DNA from: Dehalogenimonas sp. W
GTDB lineage: Bacteria > Chloroflexota > Dehalococcoidia > Dehalococcoidales > Dehalococcoidaceae
Direction of reading: 5' to 3'
DNA length: 64,000 nt
Assembly: GCF_037094495.1 (NCBI RefSeq)
Contig: NZ_CP146612.1
Location: forward strand, 1,116,001 to 1,180,000
Position 1 is the stretch's first letter. The number at the start of each line of letters is the position of its first letter. Shown piece by piece: positions 18,101 through 27,518 of the stretch. Position numbers and translations under genes: made by a program. The notes under the pieces were generated by a model. It was not told the DNA's origin. It saw nothing but the letters and a program-made list of their open reading frames with translations, and did no database searches.

Positions 18101-21100
18101 ACAGGTGTGAGTGTCACGGCGTAGTTATCGCCGTTATTGCCATCGGAGACAGAGCCGGAAGGAGTGAGTGTTTTGCCGGTACCGACGTTTTCATTATCAA
18201 AGGTTTGAGACCAGAGTGCTGAATCACCGGAGGCCAGGGAGCCGGAGGTGATGGTGGGTGTGCCGTCTGAAGTATTGTCGCCGTCATAGACCTTGGAGTC
18301 GGTAACGGCAGTGACGGTTATGGCCAGGGTGGTAATCTCACCAGTGGTGACAGGTGTGAGTGTCACGGCGTAGTTATCGCCGTTATTGCCATCGGAGACA
18401 GAGCCGGAAGGAGTGAGTGTTTTGCCGGTACCGACGTTTTCATTATCAAAGGTTTGAGACCAGAGTGCTGAATCACCGGAGGCCAGGGAGCCGGAGGTGA
18501 TGGTGGGTGTGCCGTCTGAAGTATTGTCGCCGTCATAGACCTTGGAGTCGGTAACGGCAGTGACGGTTATGGCCAGGGTGGTAATCTCACCAGTGGTGAC
18601 AGGTGTGAGTGTCACGGCGTAGTTATCGCCGTTATTGCCATCGGAGACAGAGCCGGAAGGAGTGAGTGTTTTGCCGGTACCGACGTTTTTAGTATCAAAG
18701 GTTTGAGACCAGGCCTCGGAATCACCGGAGATTATGGAGCCGGAGGTGATGGTGGGCGTACCGTCAGAGGTATTATCGCCGTCATAGACCTTGGAGTCGG
18801 TAACGGCGGTTACCGTAATTGCCAGGGCAATGATATCAGCGGTAAGACCTGAGGGTTGGGTCAGAGTGTAATTTGCGGCTTCACTGCCGCTCAGAGCCAG
18901 GCCGGAAACAGTAACCGGCTTGTCGGAGCCGACGTTTTTATTATCAAAGGCGGCGGAATAACCGGCGGTATCAAGGGTGACGGTATCACCGCTTTCCACG
19001 CCGGTAAATGAATAGCCTGAAGTGGTTAGAGTGGTGTCAGCATCCCCGTCGTATGTTTTATCATCGGCGGTGATGCCGTCAACGGTCAGGGTTTTCGGGT
19101 TGACGGTCAGGGTAGCTGCGGCGGAGGTGTCGGTACCGGATGTATTAGTGAAAACAGCGCGGTATTGATTGCCGCTGAGGCTGACGGGAGGTTTGGTTAC
19201 GGTCAGGGAAGATGTGGTTTCGCCGGAGATATCGGACCAGCTACTACCGGAGTCGGTGCTGACCTGCCACTGGATGGTGGGAGAGGGATCACCATTGGCG
19301 GCGGCGGAGAACACGGCATCATTGCCGTAAATTACGGTCTGGTCATCCGGGTCATCAGTTACGGCGGGTGCCGGATCATCCAGAATAGTAAAGATGCCGG
19401 TATTGTAAGTAATACTGTAATTACCCAAAGCCCCGGCTGGGCTTAAAACCGCACTGATTACATAATCACCGGAAGTCTCTCCATTTTCGCGGGAATAAAC
19501 GGCAGTAATATTATCAGTTACGATGAAACCGTTGAGAATTCCCGTCAGTACCGGGTCAGCGGCACCGACTATTTTGCTTTTATTGTTAGGTGTCACAGAT
19601 GATGTTTTGGCGGTAATATTGGCCGAATCGGTAGCTGAGGTAGAGGTGAGGGAGTAATTCGTGGAGTCGGTACCGGAGATAGAGATACCGGAAATGGTGA
19701 CGGTTTTACCGGTTCCGACGTTTTTATTGTCAAAGGTAGCGCTGGTGGAATCTAATGTGAGAGTATCACCAACAACTTTATCGGAAGACAGAGTAACGGA
19801 TGCGATATTGTCGCCATCGTATATCTTATCATCGGCGACGGCGGTAACCGTCAAGTCACGGGCGGTAATATTGGCCGAATCGGTAACTGAGGTAGAGGTG
19901 AGGGAGTAATTCGTGGAGTCGGTACCGGAGATAGAGATACCGGAAACGGTGACGGTTTTACCGGTCCCGACGTTTTTGTCGTTAAAGGTAGCACTGGTAG
20001 AAGAAATGGTGATGGTGTCCCCCGAGAGTTTATCGGAAGACAGGGCAACAGAAGCGGTATCAGTGCCATCGTAGGTTTTGTTATCGGCGACGGCGGTTAC
20101 TGTAATTGCCAGGGCGGTAATCTCACCGGAAGTATCGTTGACGAAGGTGACGGCGTAGTTATCGCCGTTATTGCCATCGGAAACAGAGCCGGAAGGAGTG
20201 AGTGTCTTGCCGGTACCGACGTTTTCATTATCAAAGGTTTGAGACCAGACGGCAGAATCACTGGAAGCCAGGGAGCCGGAGGTGATGGTGGGCGTACCGT
20301 CTGAGGTATTATCGCCGTCATAGACCTTGGAGTCGGTAACAGCAGTTACTGTGATTGCCAGGGCGGTAATATCGGCGGAATCGGTAGCTGAGGTATAGGT
20401 GAGGGAGTAATTCGTGGAGTCGGTACCGGAGATAGAGATACTGGAAACGGTGACGGTTTTACCGGTCCCGACGTTTTTGTCGTCAAAGGTAGCACTAGCG
20501 GAATCCAGTGTGAGAGTATCACCAACAACTTTATCGGAAGACAGAGTAACGGATGCGATATTGTCGCCATCGTATATCTTATCATCGGCGACGGCGGTAA
20601 CCGTCAAGTCACGGGCGGTAATATTGGCCGAATCGGTAACTGAGGTAGAGGTGAGGGAGTAATTCGTGGAGTCGGTACCGGAGATAGAGATACCGGAAAC
20701 GGTGACGGTTTTACCGGTCCCGACGTTTTTGTCGTTAAAGGTAGCACTGGTAGAAGAAATGGTGATGGTGTCCCCCGAGAGTTTATCGGAAGACAGGGCA
20801 ACAGAAGCGGTATCAGTGCCATCGTAGGTTTTGTTATCGGCGACGGCAGTGACTGTCAGGTCACGGACGGTAATAGTGGCGGTAAGACCTGAGGGTTGGG
20901 TCAGAGTGTAATTTGCGGCTTCACTGCCGCTCAGAGCCAGGCCGGAAACAGTAACCGGCTTGTCGGAGCCGACGTTTTTATTATCAAAGGCGGCGGAATA
21001 ACCGGCGGTATCAAGGGTGACGGTATCACCGCTTTCCACGCCGGTAAATGAATAGCCTGAAGTGGTTAGAGTGGTGTCAGCATCCCCGTCGTATGTTTTA

Positions 21101-23949
21101 TCATCGGCGGTGATGCCGTCAACGGTCAGGGTTTTCGGGTTGACGGTCAGGGTAGCTGCGGCGGAGGTGTCGGTACCGGATGTATTAGTGAAAACAGCGC
21201 GGTATTGATTGCCGCTGAGGCTGACGGGAGGTTTGGTTACGGTCAGGGAAGATGTGGTTTCGCCGGAGATATCGGACCAGCTACTACCGGAGTCGGTGCT
21301 GACCTGCCACTGGATGGTGGGAGAGGGATCACCATTGGCGGCGGCGGAGAACACGGCATCATTGCCGTAAATTACGGTCTGGTCATCCGGGTCATCAGTT
21401 ACGGCGGGGATGCCGCCGATGTTGAAAACGGCATCTGACGTATCGTTGACTGTTAAATCGGCTATCGCGCTCACTCGTATCAGCGCCTGAGAGGTCACAT
21501 CACCGGACACGGTCCAGGCGTGGGTGCCATCATTGGCTGTATTGGCCACAATGTCTTCCCAATCGGTGCCATTGTTTCGGGATAACTCAATATGGACATT
21601 ACCGAGTATTCCGGTAGTAGTCCAGGCAATGGTGTATTCGGAACCGATATTCCATGTTTCCCCGCCGTCAGGGTATGTGACCGTAACATTGGAGGCCGCC
21701 CCGGTTCCCTGAATATTGAAATTATAGGGGTTTTCGTTGCTGTCATTGTTGGCAATGCTGATGGTCGCGGTGCGAACGCCGCCGGCACTAGGGTCAAAGG
21801 TTATCTGGAAGGTCGTAGTATTCCCGGAGCTGACCGGTGAATCGGGCTGGACGGTGACTGTAAAGTCAGAACTGTGTGTTCCGCTTACAGCCACTTTGGG
21901 TGTGCCACTCAGGGTGAGGTCCGCAAATCCGGTATTTTCTACGGTAAAAGTGCGGACTACCGTTCCGCCGGTAACGGCAATGCTTCCGAAGTCGGTATGG
22001 TCGGCTGAGGAAGGTGTTGTGTCGCCATCGGCGATACCAACCTCGTTACCTTTTACATTGATTTCAGGCTCAGCCAGCGAATTCGGCAGAAAGATTCTTC
22101 CGTTACCGTATATAGAGTCATCACCGGCGGTTCCCATGTCAACGGCGTTTGATTCAAGATATGCCCTGACTTGCGCTGGTGTCCAGTCCGGATTGGCCTG
22201 GAGTATCAGCGCCGCCGCGCCAGCGGCAATCGGGGTCGCCATGGAGGTTCCCCCCATTACATAATAGTCGGCGGTGCCACTGTTTCCATTGTTTTTAGTT
22301 GAATTATTTTCGTTAGGGCTATTGTTGGAAATCCATGCTGGGTCCGGTGAATTTAGTACGTCACTATCACGTGTCGAAATGATCGCTGTTCCAGGAGCCA
22401 CAATATCCGGTTTCAGAGGTGCCCCGGTATCTACTCTGGGACCCTGGCTACTAAAAGTCGCAATTTGATTGATGGTCTCTCCAGAAGTGTATGAATAAGG
22501 CGTATTAGTGTAATCCCACCAGGTTACTCTTGTCGTATAAGCTCCGACCGCTATGGCTCCATCCGCTTCAGCGGGAGAACCCAGAGTATATGCCGGGTCG
22601 GGGCTGGAGAATGTGGCTGTTCCATAACCGTAATAAATAAAATACAAGTGAAAGAACTGGGAGGTAGATGAATTGTTGATGACTTTTAAGTAATAAGTTC
22701 CCGCTCCTACTAGAAGGTCAGCCCATGATCGTTCACTTTCGGTACCTCTCGTACTTTCCGTTTGTGATAAGTCAGTTGAAGCCAACAATGTGTGGCTGGA
22801 ATTGTAATACCGGAGTTCCAGGTCATTGTTAGTGCCCAGACCGTCGAACCACACCATGTTGTAATATAAATCAGTACTCCCACTTGGGACATTTATCTCA
22901 ATAAAACTGGACTCGCTATTTCCGGCCACAGTTCCCGAATAATGAAATCCATCGTTTGCATCATTCCCCGCTGAGATGAACACCACCGCACCTTGGCTGA
23001 CGGCATAATCAACCGCCTGACTTTGAGCATCAGTGCCGTCATGATGGTCGCTCCATCCACCATAACTCATGGTAATTATGTCGGCATTATAGATATCTAC
23101 TGCGGCAATGATCGCATTGACGATTGCCGCCGAAGTTGCACCACTGGTTGCATCACTCCCTACCTTCAGAAATACCATATCCGCTCCAGGCGCCGAACCG
23201 GCATAAACGCCGCTGGAAGCGGTGCCTCTGCCTAAAACACTACCGGCAACATGGGTGCCGTGACCGTTGACCGTGTTGGCTACGATATCATCCAATGTCG
23301 GGTATGCTGAATAGTCCATGGAGGCGGTTACAGCACCGGCAAAGTCCGGGTGCGTCAGGTCAATCCCGGAATCCAGAACGGCGATGGTGACTCCCGAACC
23401 ATCAAGACCGTATGTATTCCGTAAATTCAGGACATTTGCGGCCTGAGTACCCAGATCGTTATGAGCTTCATTAGCCCGCTCGGCGGTATCCATCTTGGCT
23501 ACGTAGTTTTTTTCGGCCAGTTCGGTGATTTTGTCCACCGGGGCATCAGCGGTCAAAAAACCGTTCGGATGGACTCCGACGGGTGGAACCCAGGAGTCCG
23601 CATTGACGATGACTCCCATACTTGTCAGTTCCGCCAGTTGTCCGGGCCCCGGCATTTCGTTGAAGTAAAGGAAAATCTTTTGGTTGTGGATACTGGGATT
23701 GGGCATGCCCGTAGCTTCCAATATCCGGAGCAGACCGGCGGCTTCAGCATCTGACTGTGCGGCGGCCATTCCTCCCATACTTGTTATCTGTTGTTTGGCA
23801 TTCACCTGCATGGAAAGCAGGCCGCTGATTTTACTAGCGGCTGCTCCAGGATTAGAGTCGGCACCGAAAGCGGGGGTATATCCACTGCTAAAAAAAACCT
23901 GAGCTATCAACAATATCAAGCCCATAACCGCTATCGCTTTGAATTTCAT
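15124..23949 (-). CDS. Giant subtilase (S8 peptidase) with Ig/YDG repeats and C-terminal membrane anchor
   Basis: 2,941 residues. A signal peptide (about 1-30) is followed by an I9-like propeptide (about 65-160) and a subtilisin domain with triad D193 ([13 protein letters not shown]), H230 (GHGTHVAGS) and S569 (GGTSMATP), plus oxyanion N329. A 110-residue PPC-like insert lies between His and Ser. Then follow a choice-of-anchor-D (ASH-like) domain, a Kre9-like stretch, two near-identical Ig-like domains, about twenty YDG/MBG-type repeats (each with a [12 protein letters not shown] or [10 protein letters not shown] core), a Big_3-type domain, a Pro/Ser/Thr-rich stalk ([12 protein letters not shown]) and a final helix ending TKRRK. 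The protein should be displayed on the cell surface. Translation starts after AGGAGG. It sits 15 bp downstream of a lipoprotein that copies its propeptide. Confidence 0.92.
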   Translation of the reverse strand: MKFKAIAVMGLILLIAQVFFSSGYTPAFGADSNPGAAASKISGLLSMQVNAKQQITSMGGMAAAQSDAEAAGLLRILEATGMPNPSIHNQKIFLYFNEMPGPGQLAELTSMGVIVNADSWVPPVGVHPNGFLTADAPVDKITELAEKNYVAKMDTAERANEAHNDLGTQAANVLNLRNTYGLDGSGVTIAVLDSGIDLTHPDFAGAVTASMDYSAYPTLDDIVANTVNGHGTHVAGSVLGRGTASSGVYAGSAPGADMVFLKVGSDATSGATSAAIVNAIIAAVDIYNADIITMSYGGWSDHHDGTDAQSQAVDYAVSQGAVVFISAGNDANDGFHYSGTVAGNSESSFIEINVPSGSTDLYYNMVWFDGLGTNNDLELRYYNSSHTLLASTDLSQTESTRGTESERSWADLLVGAGTYYLKVINNSSTSQFFHLYFIYYGYGTATFSSPDPAYTLGSPAEADGAIAVGAYTTRVTWWDYTNTPYSYTSGETINQIATFSSQGPRVDTGAPLKPDIVAPGTAIISTRDSDVLNSPDPAWISNNSPNENNSTKNNGNSGTADYYVMGGTSMATPIAAGAAALILQANPDWTPAQVRAYLESNAVDMGTAGDDSIYGNGRIFLPNSLAEPEINVKGNEVGIADGDTTPSSADHTDFGSIAVTGGTVVRTFTVENTGFADLTLSGTPKVAVSGTHSSDFTVTVQPDSPVSSGNTTTFQITFDPSAGGVRTATISIANNDSNENPYNFNIQGTGAASNVTVTYPDGGETWNIGSEYTIAWTTTGILGNVHIELSRNNGTDWEDIVANTANDGTHAWTVSGDVTSQALIRVSAIADLTVNDTSDAVFNIGGIPAVTDDPDDQTVIYGNDAVFSAAANGDPSPTIQWQVSTDSGSSWSDISGETTSSLTVTKPPVSLSGNQYRAVFTNTSGTDTSAAATLTVNPKTLTVDGITADDKTYDGDADTTLTTSGYSFTGVESGDTVTLDTAGYSAAFDNKNVGSDKPVTVSGLALSGSEAANYTLTQPSGLTATITVRDLTVTAVADNKTYDGTDTASVALSSDKLSGDTITISSTSATFNDKNVGTGKTVTVSGISISGTDSTNYSLTSTSVTDSANITARDLTVTAVADDKIYDGDNIASVTLSSDKVVGDTLTLDSASATFDDKNVGTGKTVTVSSISISGTDSTNYSLTYTSATDSADITALAITVTAVTDSKVYDGDNTSDGTPTITSGSLASSDSAVWSQTFDNENVGTGKTLTPSGSVSDGNNGDNYAVTFVNDTSGEITALAITVTAVADNKTYDGTDTASVALSSDKLSGDTITISSTSATFNDKNVGTGKTVTVSGISISGTDSTNYSLTSTSVTDSANITARDLTVTAVADDKIYDGDNIASVTLSSDKVVGDTLTLDSTSATFDNKNVGTGKTVTISGISISGTDSTNYSLTSTSATDSANITAKTSSVTPNNKSKIVGAADPVLTGILNGFIVTDNITAVYSRENGETSGDYVISAVLSPAGALGNYSITYNTGIFTILDDPAPAVTDDPDDQTVIYGNDAVFSAAANGDPSPTIQWQVSTDSGSSWSDISGETTSSLTVTKPPVSLSGNQYRAVFTNTSGTDTSAAATLTVNPKTLTVDGITADDKTYDGDADTTLTTSGYSFTGVESGDTVTLDTAGYSAAFDNKNVGSDKPVTVSGLALSGSEAANYTLTQPSGLTADIIALAITVTAVTDSKVYDGDNTSDGTPTITSGSIISGDSEAWSQTFDTKNVGTGKTLTPSGSVSDGNNGDNYAVTLTPVTTGEITTLAITVTAVTDSKVYDGDNTSDGTPTITSGSLASGDSALWSQTFDNENVGTGKTLTPSGSVSDGNNGDNYAVTLTPVTTGEITTLAITVTAVTDSKVYDGDNTSDGTPTITSGSLASGDSALWSQTFDNENVGTGKTLTPSGSVSDGNNGDNYAVTLTPVTTGEITTLAITVTAVTDSKVYDGDNTSDGTPTITSGSLASGDSALWSQTFDNENVGTGKTLTPSGSVSDGNNGDNYAVTLTPVTTGEITTLAITVTAVTDSKVYDGDNTSDGTPTITSGSLASGDSALWSQTFDNENVGTGKTLTPSGSVSDGNNGDNYAVTFTPVSTGEITTRTITVTAVTDSKVYDGDNTSDGTPTITSGSLASSDSAVWSQTFDNENVGTGKTLTPSGSVSDGNNGDNYAVTFVNDTSGEITALAITVTAVADNKTYDGTDTASVALSSDKLSGDTITISSTSATFNDKNVGTGKTVTVSGISISGTNSTNYSLTSTSATDSADITALAITVTAVTDSKVYDGDNTSDGTPTITSGSLASSDSAVWSQTFDNENVGTGKTLTPSGSVSDGNNGDNYAVTFVNDTSGEITALAITVTAVTDSKVYDGTTSSDETPSISPGLASGDTSGFIQSFDTADAGTGKTITPSGSVSDGNNGDNYTVTFTPVATGEIEKATATVVINDLTQDYDGTEKSVTVTTDPSDLTVTVTYDGNSTLPIDVDSYDVSAVINETNYHGSANATLTINKGTPAIVWSDPLDIILGTALDETQLNAEAVITDTDTPVAGSFVYDPATGTVLPVGTHTLTVVFTPADTANFNSTSAEVTLEVNKIPTTVELVSSQTAIIRGDSVTLTATVASVSGTPTGTVTFRDNTAIIGAPVDIVDGVAILTTTELASGNRSITAEYSGDATYAISNSDSLDINVTNPPSTGGPLGVQMNGSGFTGTYPVINGNGYVITGGTLTTNDGNLTIHIAPGTYILNASGNALFSLFASQPTSLPDAPSDSALILGFELGPNGATFSPAITFTINYAGETIPQGIDENKLHIAWWNGSDWVKLEGTLNTQDQTITVEINHFTVFALIGEPQQPPATSEPPPTSEPPPTTSAPPPSSSDPPPTTEGTPLDESIGPSPNPDEPNWLQIIVGIGIGLALLLAIVIITKRRK
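17542..18786. repeat. Five tandem 249-bp units inside the subtilase gene
   Basis: The anchor GACCTTGGAG recurs at 17542, 17791, 18040, 18289, 18538 and 18787, i.e. exactly every 249 bp (83 codons). The middle units look identical over most of their length. Each encodes one YDG-type surface repeat, so slippage or recombination would change length without breaking the frame. Confidence 0.95.
18840..19371. repeat. Copy 1 of a 530-bp Ig+YDG block in the subtilase gene
   Basis: From GGTAAGACCTGAGGGTTGGG to GTCATCAGTTACGGCGGG this block is essentially identical to 20880-21411. It encodes one Ig-like domain ([15 protein letters not shown]) plus one YDG repeat and indicates recent internal duplication. 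Confidence 0.9.
20880..21411. repeat. Copy 2 of the 530-bp Ig+YDG block
   Basis: Near-identical direct copy of 18840-19371, 2,040 bp away and in frame. The stretch between the two copies also contains repeats of the shorter type also found at 16822-17340. Confidence 0.9.
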
Positions 23950-23964
23950 CCGTGGCCTCCTAAA

Positions 23965-24405
23965 TTATCCTGGTTTACTATGCGGCTCTGATTCCCGTTC
24001 CGCTGAATCCAGTTTGATTACGTAATCTTTCGCCGCCAGTTCATCTATGTTTTCAACAGGTACTTTCGCGATCAAAAAACCGGCAGGGTGAACTCCTACC
24101 GGTGGTATCCATGAATTAAGATACAAAGTAATTCCTAGTGACTCCAGTTCTTGTTGCTGCGTGAGGGTCGGTAGATCATTAAGGTAGATAAACACTCTTT
24201 GAATACTGAGATCATCCAAGTTTAAACCTAATTCGCTCATAGTTTTATAGCGGTCTTCGGAAGGTTTTTCTAGTTGTTCCAGTCGCAGATTGATTTCCTG
24301 GAGAAGTGTCTCACTGCTTTTAATTTCCAGTATATCGTCGTTATTCTGAATGCAAGACACTGTTGTCAGCATCACAATCGCGATAATCGTGGTAATGACT
24401 TTAAT
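23965..24405 (-). CDS. Stand-alone subtilase-propeptide lipoprotein (probable AUU start)
   Basis: The C-terminal half is a paralogue of the propeptide of the giant subtilase just downstream: FIYLNDLP...NSWIPPVGVHPAGFL...KDYVIKLDSAERESEPH here matches FLYFNEMP...[15 protein letters not shown]...[17 protein letters not shown] there. No peptidase domain follows; the frame stops after SKPG. Upstream residues form a lipoprotein signal with lipobox TVSC. The first ATG (24372) or GTG (24375) would cut that signal; an ATT at 24405 preceded by AGGA at 6 bases gives a complete one (KVITTIIAIVMLTTVSC after the start). The middle (LLQEINLRLEQLEKPSEDR) may be coiled coil. Only 15 bp separate it from the subtilase start, so it could act in trans as a membrane-tethered chaperone or inhibitor. 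Alternatively it is a decayed protease gene. Confidence 0.7.
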   Translation of the reverse strand: MKVITTIIAIVMLTTVSCIQNNDDILEIKSSETLLQEINLRLEQLEKPSEDRYKTMSELGLNLDDLSIQRVFIYLNDLPTLTQQQELESLGITLYLNSWIPPVGVHPAGFLIAKVPVENIDELAAKDYVIKLDSAERESEPHSKPG

Positions 24406-24448
24406 AACGTTCCTGTCTCCCGTCGTTATTTGTAACTATATTTAAACC

Positions 24449-24489
24449 GTATTATCCAATAATGACCATATGTAATTATTGGATAATAC
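24449..24489. promoter_or_regulatory. 15-bp perfect inverted repeat upstream of the propeptide-subtilase operon
   Basis: GTATTATCCAATAAT (24449-24463) and its exact complement ATTATTGGATAATAC (24475-24489) are separated by 11 bp. It lies 44 bp upstream of the probable lipoprotein start. With no T-run it is more likely an operator or an RNA stability hairpin than a terminator. Confidence 0.6.
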
Positions 24490-24705
24490 TTACCAAAGCC
24501 ACATAAAACCGGTTCATTGTACTCCTGTTTATGGGGTATGGCAATACTTTTCGTTTGAATGTTGATATTAGAAATGAAATACAACTCTGGTTGTTAGCTC
24601 TTCCGTGATTTTACAACCCCCGCCCTCTGGGCTATACTTTTGCTTCAGTATTGATAACCCGCTGTTATTGTTCCCCTGAGTTTCTTTGTAACGGAAGGAC
24701 ACTTC
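24490..24705. other. Divergent intergenic region between the subtilase operon and terC
   Basis: No gene is recognisable. I looked for the yybP-ykoY manganese riboswitch that often precedes terC and did not find its conserved core. The terC ribosome site (GGAAGGACA) is at its right edge. Confidence 0.4.
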
Positions 24706-25686
24706 ATGGACATCGGTATCTGGCCCTGGATTCTTTTCAATGCCTTCTTGATTACCATGCTGGCGCTGGACCTTTTTGTTTTCCACCGCCATGCTCATGT
24801 TATCAAGCTGAAGGAAGCTGTCGGCTGGGTCGGGCTGTGGATCAGCCTGGCTGTCATATTTGGTCTGGGCCTCTGGGTTTTTGCCGGTTCCCATCACGCT
24901 TTGAATTATTTCAGCGCCTATGTGGTGGAAGAGGCGTTGTCGGTGGACAATCTCTTCGTCTTCCTGATGCTGTTCACCTATTTTTGTGTGCCCCGGGAAT
25001 ATCGTCACCGGGTGCTGTTCTGGGGTATCATCGGTGCTATTCTTATGCGGGCTGCCTTTATCTTCGGCGGTATTGCGCTGATCAACAGTTTTCATTGGAT
25101 AATCTATGTCTTCGGCGCTTTCCTGGTGTTCACCGGTATTAAGATGGGGATGAAAAAAGAAGAAGACCCGCATCCGGAAGCCAACCCGGTACTTAAACTC
25201 CTGCGCCGCTTCCTGCCGATGAGTCATCAGTATGACGGCGGTAAGTTCTTTACGGTTGAAAACGGCCGAAGGCTGGCTACGCCGCTTCTGGCGGTGCTGG
25301 TGGCGGTGGAAACCACCGACATCATCTTCGCCGTAGATTCCATTCCGGCGGTGCTGTCCATCACCACTGACCCGTTCATCGTCTACACCTCCAACATGTT
25401 CGCCATCATGGGCCTGCGCAGTATTTATTTTGCCCTGGAAGGTTTTGCCGACCGGCTTTACTACCTGCACTACGGTCTGGCTACCATTCTGGTTTTCCTG
25501 GGCTTCAAGATGTTGATTTCCGGCATTTACCACATGCCGACGCTTCTGTCCCTGCTGGTAATTGCCATCGTGCTGGGCATTTCTGTCATCGCCTCGCTGA
25601 AACGGCCGCCTCAGCCGGAACTGCCGCCGGAATCACCGTTTTGTGAAACCGGGTTTATGGATGACTTTGAGAAAGATGACCGGTAA
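24706..25686 (+). CDS. TerC family integral membrane protein
   Basis: 326 residues with about nine membrane helices. The TerC signatures are clear: FNAFLITMLALDLFVFHRHA at the N-terminus, the acidic helix motif EEALSVDNLFVFLMLF, and VAVETTDIIFAVDSIPAV in the second half, whose acidic residues form the metal path. TerC/Alx/MeeF-type proteins are linked to metal (manganese) export or loading of exported proteins. The next gene (TfoX-N) overlaps its 3' end by 11 bp. Confidence 0.93.
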   Translation: MDIGIWPWILFNAFLITMLALDLFVFHRHAHVIKLKEAVGWVGLWISLAVIFGLGLWVFAGSHHALNYFSAYVVEEALSVDNLFVFLMLFTYFCVPREYRHRVLFWGIIGAILMRAAFIFGGIALINSFHWIIYVFGAFLVFTGIKMGMKKEEDPHPEANPVLKLLRRFLPMSHQYDGGKFFTVENGRRLATPLLAVLVAVETTDIIFAVDSIPAVLSITTDPFIVYTSNMFAIMGLRSIYFALEGFADRLYYLHYGLATILVFLGFKMLISGIYHMPTLLSLLVIAIVLGISVIASLKRPPQPELPPESPFCETGFMDDFEKDDR

Positions 25687-25972
25687 ACAGTATCTGGATC
25701 TGGTGCTGGATAAACTCACGCCGCTCGGTGCGGTGACCGGTAAGAGTATGTTCGGCGGTTTCGGAGTGTTCCGTGACAGCCGGATGTTCGGTCTTATTTC
25801 CGGGGACGTGCTCTATCTTAAGGCCGGGCAGACCAACCTCGCGGAATATACCAGTCGTGATTGCCCGCGTTTCAAACTGATGCCTTATTACCAGGTACCG
25901 GCGGATGTTTTTGAAGATGATGACCAGCTCAGGCAGTGGGCTCGCCGTTCTATTGAACTGAATCAACTTTAA
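25676..25972 (+). CDS. TfoX N-terminal domain protein
   Basis: 98 residues (MTGKQYLDLVLDKLTPLGAV...), with the TfoX_N hallmarks SMFGGFGVFRD and FGLISGDVLYLKAG. It has no C-terminal helix-hairpin part, so it is a single-domain member; the role of such proteins is not defined, and natural competence should not be assumed. I chose the ATG at 25676, which overlaps the end of terC by 11 bp, because the domain starts there; an in-frame start further upstream would only add unrelated residues. Confidence 0.85.
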   Translation: MTGKQYLDLVLDKLTPLGAVTGKSMFGGFGVFRDSRMFGLISGDVLYLKAGQTNLAEYTSRDCPRFKLMPYYQVPADVFEDDDQLRQWARRSIELNQL

Positions 25973-26066
25973 TTTTTCTCGCTATGCCTGTTGTCGGCAG
26001 CAGAAATCCACAAAAAATCCATAATTTCCACATATTGTCTCTACCATCAGTCGCTATTATGGGCTA

Positions 26067-27446
26067 ATGAATACATTTGCCCCATTTCGCCGGATTCTAT
26101 TGTCCCTGGTTCTGACCACGGCCGCGGTTATATTCGCCGCCACTCCACTTCTGGCCTGTGAAATTGCCATTAAGCCGGACAAGACCGGAGGTGCGGTTGG
26201 AGAGACCATCAAGCTCAATGTAACTGTTGAGCTGACTCACCGTAATTGTCCGGTACCGATGGAAGATACTCAATTCAAGACTTCAAATAATTTAGCCCTG
26301 GTGAGTCAAACACCATGGGTCGCTGCCGGACGCGAAGTATACACGACGGTACTGACTGTTCAGATACTGGCTGCCGGACCGGCCAAACTGGAGATTGTCA
26401 GGGACTGTATCAAAGAGGGCGGTTACGCCTCCATAACCCTTAATGCCGGGGCCGGTGGTGAGGCGGACAGTCCGGTTGTAGCCTTGCCGATTTCGGGTGA
26501 CGGGTCATCCGATACCGGAATCATCACTACCAGCACTGATATGTCGTCAACAGCAGAACTAACATGGCCGGAGGCTTTTAAGAGGGCGTTAAGCCAACCG
26601 TTTATTTGGGCTTATCTGGGATTAACCGCCTTTGCCTACGCCGCCCTTTTAATGCGTAAGCGCCGCTGGCGTTTCATTTCACTGGCGTTTTCCATGGTCT
26701 ATCTGGGATTCTTTCTGGGCCTGTGCCCCTGTACCATCGGCGCTTTACAGAACGTCGTTCTTCACTTAGGTGACGCTAAAGAATATCTGGCTCATTTTAT
26801 TATTCTGGCTATACCTGTTGTGTCCACCTTATTTTTAGGCCGGATTTTTTGCGGCTGGATCTGCCCCATGGGGGCGGTGCAGCAGTTTCTTTACCGACGG
26901 GACTTGAGCTATAAATTACCGGAAGGACTGGGTGCTAAACTCCGGCATCTGCGTTTTGTCGTGCTGGCCGGGATTATCGTTGCCGCCTTATATACCGGCA
27001 CCACCGCCTTTGCCGAAATAGACCCGTTTAAGTCACTTTTTAATGCACAGATTGCTCCGGTGCCGACGACCTTGCTGGTTGTGTTGATCGCGGCGTCAAT
27101 CTTCATCTTCACCCCGTGGTGTCGTTTCCTCTGCCCCATGGGCGCCGTTCTGTCGGTCATCGGCCGGTTTGCCCGGCGTGAACTCAGTTTTAAGGCTGAA
27201 TGCAAAAATTGCGGTGCATGCGCCCGGACGTTTTGTGATTATAAGGCCATCTCACCCGGCACGGCGTTGCCGGTTATCGCCCAGAATGAATGCGCCCGCT
27301 GCGGCGAATGTATCTCCCGATGCCCGCGTGACAGTATGGACTATGAGGTTCCACGCCGGTCTTGCGGTGAGGTTGCCAGGGCTCCCGCGGGGGCCGTTCC
27401 TGAGTTGGCTTTGAAGGTGGAGGCTGCCGCTTCAGAGTCCGGCTAG
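26067..27446 (+). CDS. NosR/NapH-type membrane protein with 4Fe-4S ferredoxin domain
   Basis: 459 residues. A signal sequence (about 1-31) is followed by a roughly 130-residue extracytoplasmic beta domain and a multi-helix membrane domain that carries the two NapH/NosR cysteine motifs CGWICPMGAVQQF and CRFLCPMGAVLS. A soluble tail has two 4Fe-4S sites (CKNCGACARTFC and CARCGECISRCP). A further LCPCTIGAL motif lies in the membrane. Such proteins move electrons across or along the membrane; RdhC/PceC of dehalorespirers belong to the same superfamily. No Shine-Dalgarno is visible, and TATTAT ends 6 bases before the ATG, so the mRNA may be leaderless. The UGA-containing glutaredoxin follows 72 bp later on the same strand. 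Confidence 0.82.
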   Translation: MNTFAPFRRILLSLVLTTAAVIFAATPLLACEIAIKPDKTGGAVGETIKLNVTVELTHRNCPVPMEDTQFKTSNNLALVSQTPWVAAGREVYTTVLTVQILAAGPAKLEIVRDCIKEGGYASITLNAGAGGEADSPVVALPISGDGSSDTGIITTSTDMSSTAELTWPEAFKRALSQPFIWAYLGLTAFAYAALLMRKRRWRFISLAFSMVYLGFFLGLCPCTIGALQNVVLHLGDAKEYLAHFIILAIPVVSTLFLGRIFCGWICPMGAVQQFLYRRDLSYKLPEGLGAKLRHLRFVVLAGIIVAALYTGTTAFAEIDPFKSLFNAQIAPVPTTLLVVLIAASIFIFTPWCRFLCPMGAVLSVIGRFARRELSFKAECKNCGACARTFCDYKAISPGTALPVIAQNECARCGECISRCPRDSMDYEVPRRSCGEVARAPAGAVPELALKVEAAASESG

Positions 27447-27518
27447 ACACAAAAATGACCGGGAATATTTTGTTTAAGATTACTTTCACGTTATACTGAT
27501 TTTAGAGGATGTATTGAC

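Noticed and set aside
17542-18786. Regular direct repeats as a CRISPR array
   Set aside because: Units are 249 bp, contiguous, without spacers, and encode protein repeats inside one long frame.
24490-24705. yybP-ykoY riboswitch upstream of terC
   Set aside because: The conserved core could not be found in the leader.
24568-25533. Long antisense frame (321 codons) over terC
   Set aside because: It lies opposite a clear TerC gene, has low-complexity His/Gln-rich composition and matches no family; a codon-bias shadow.
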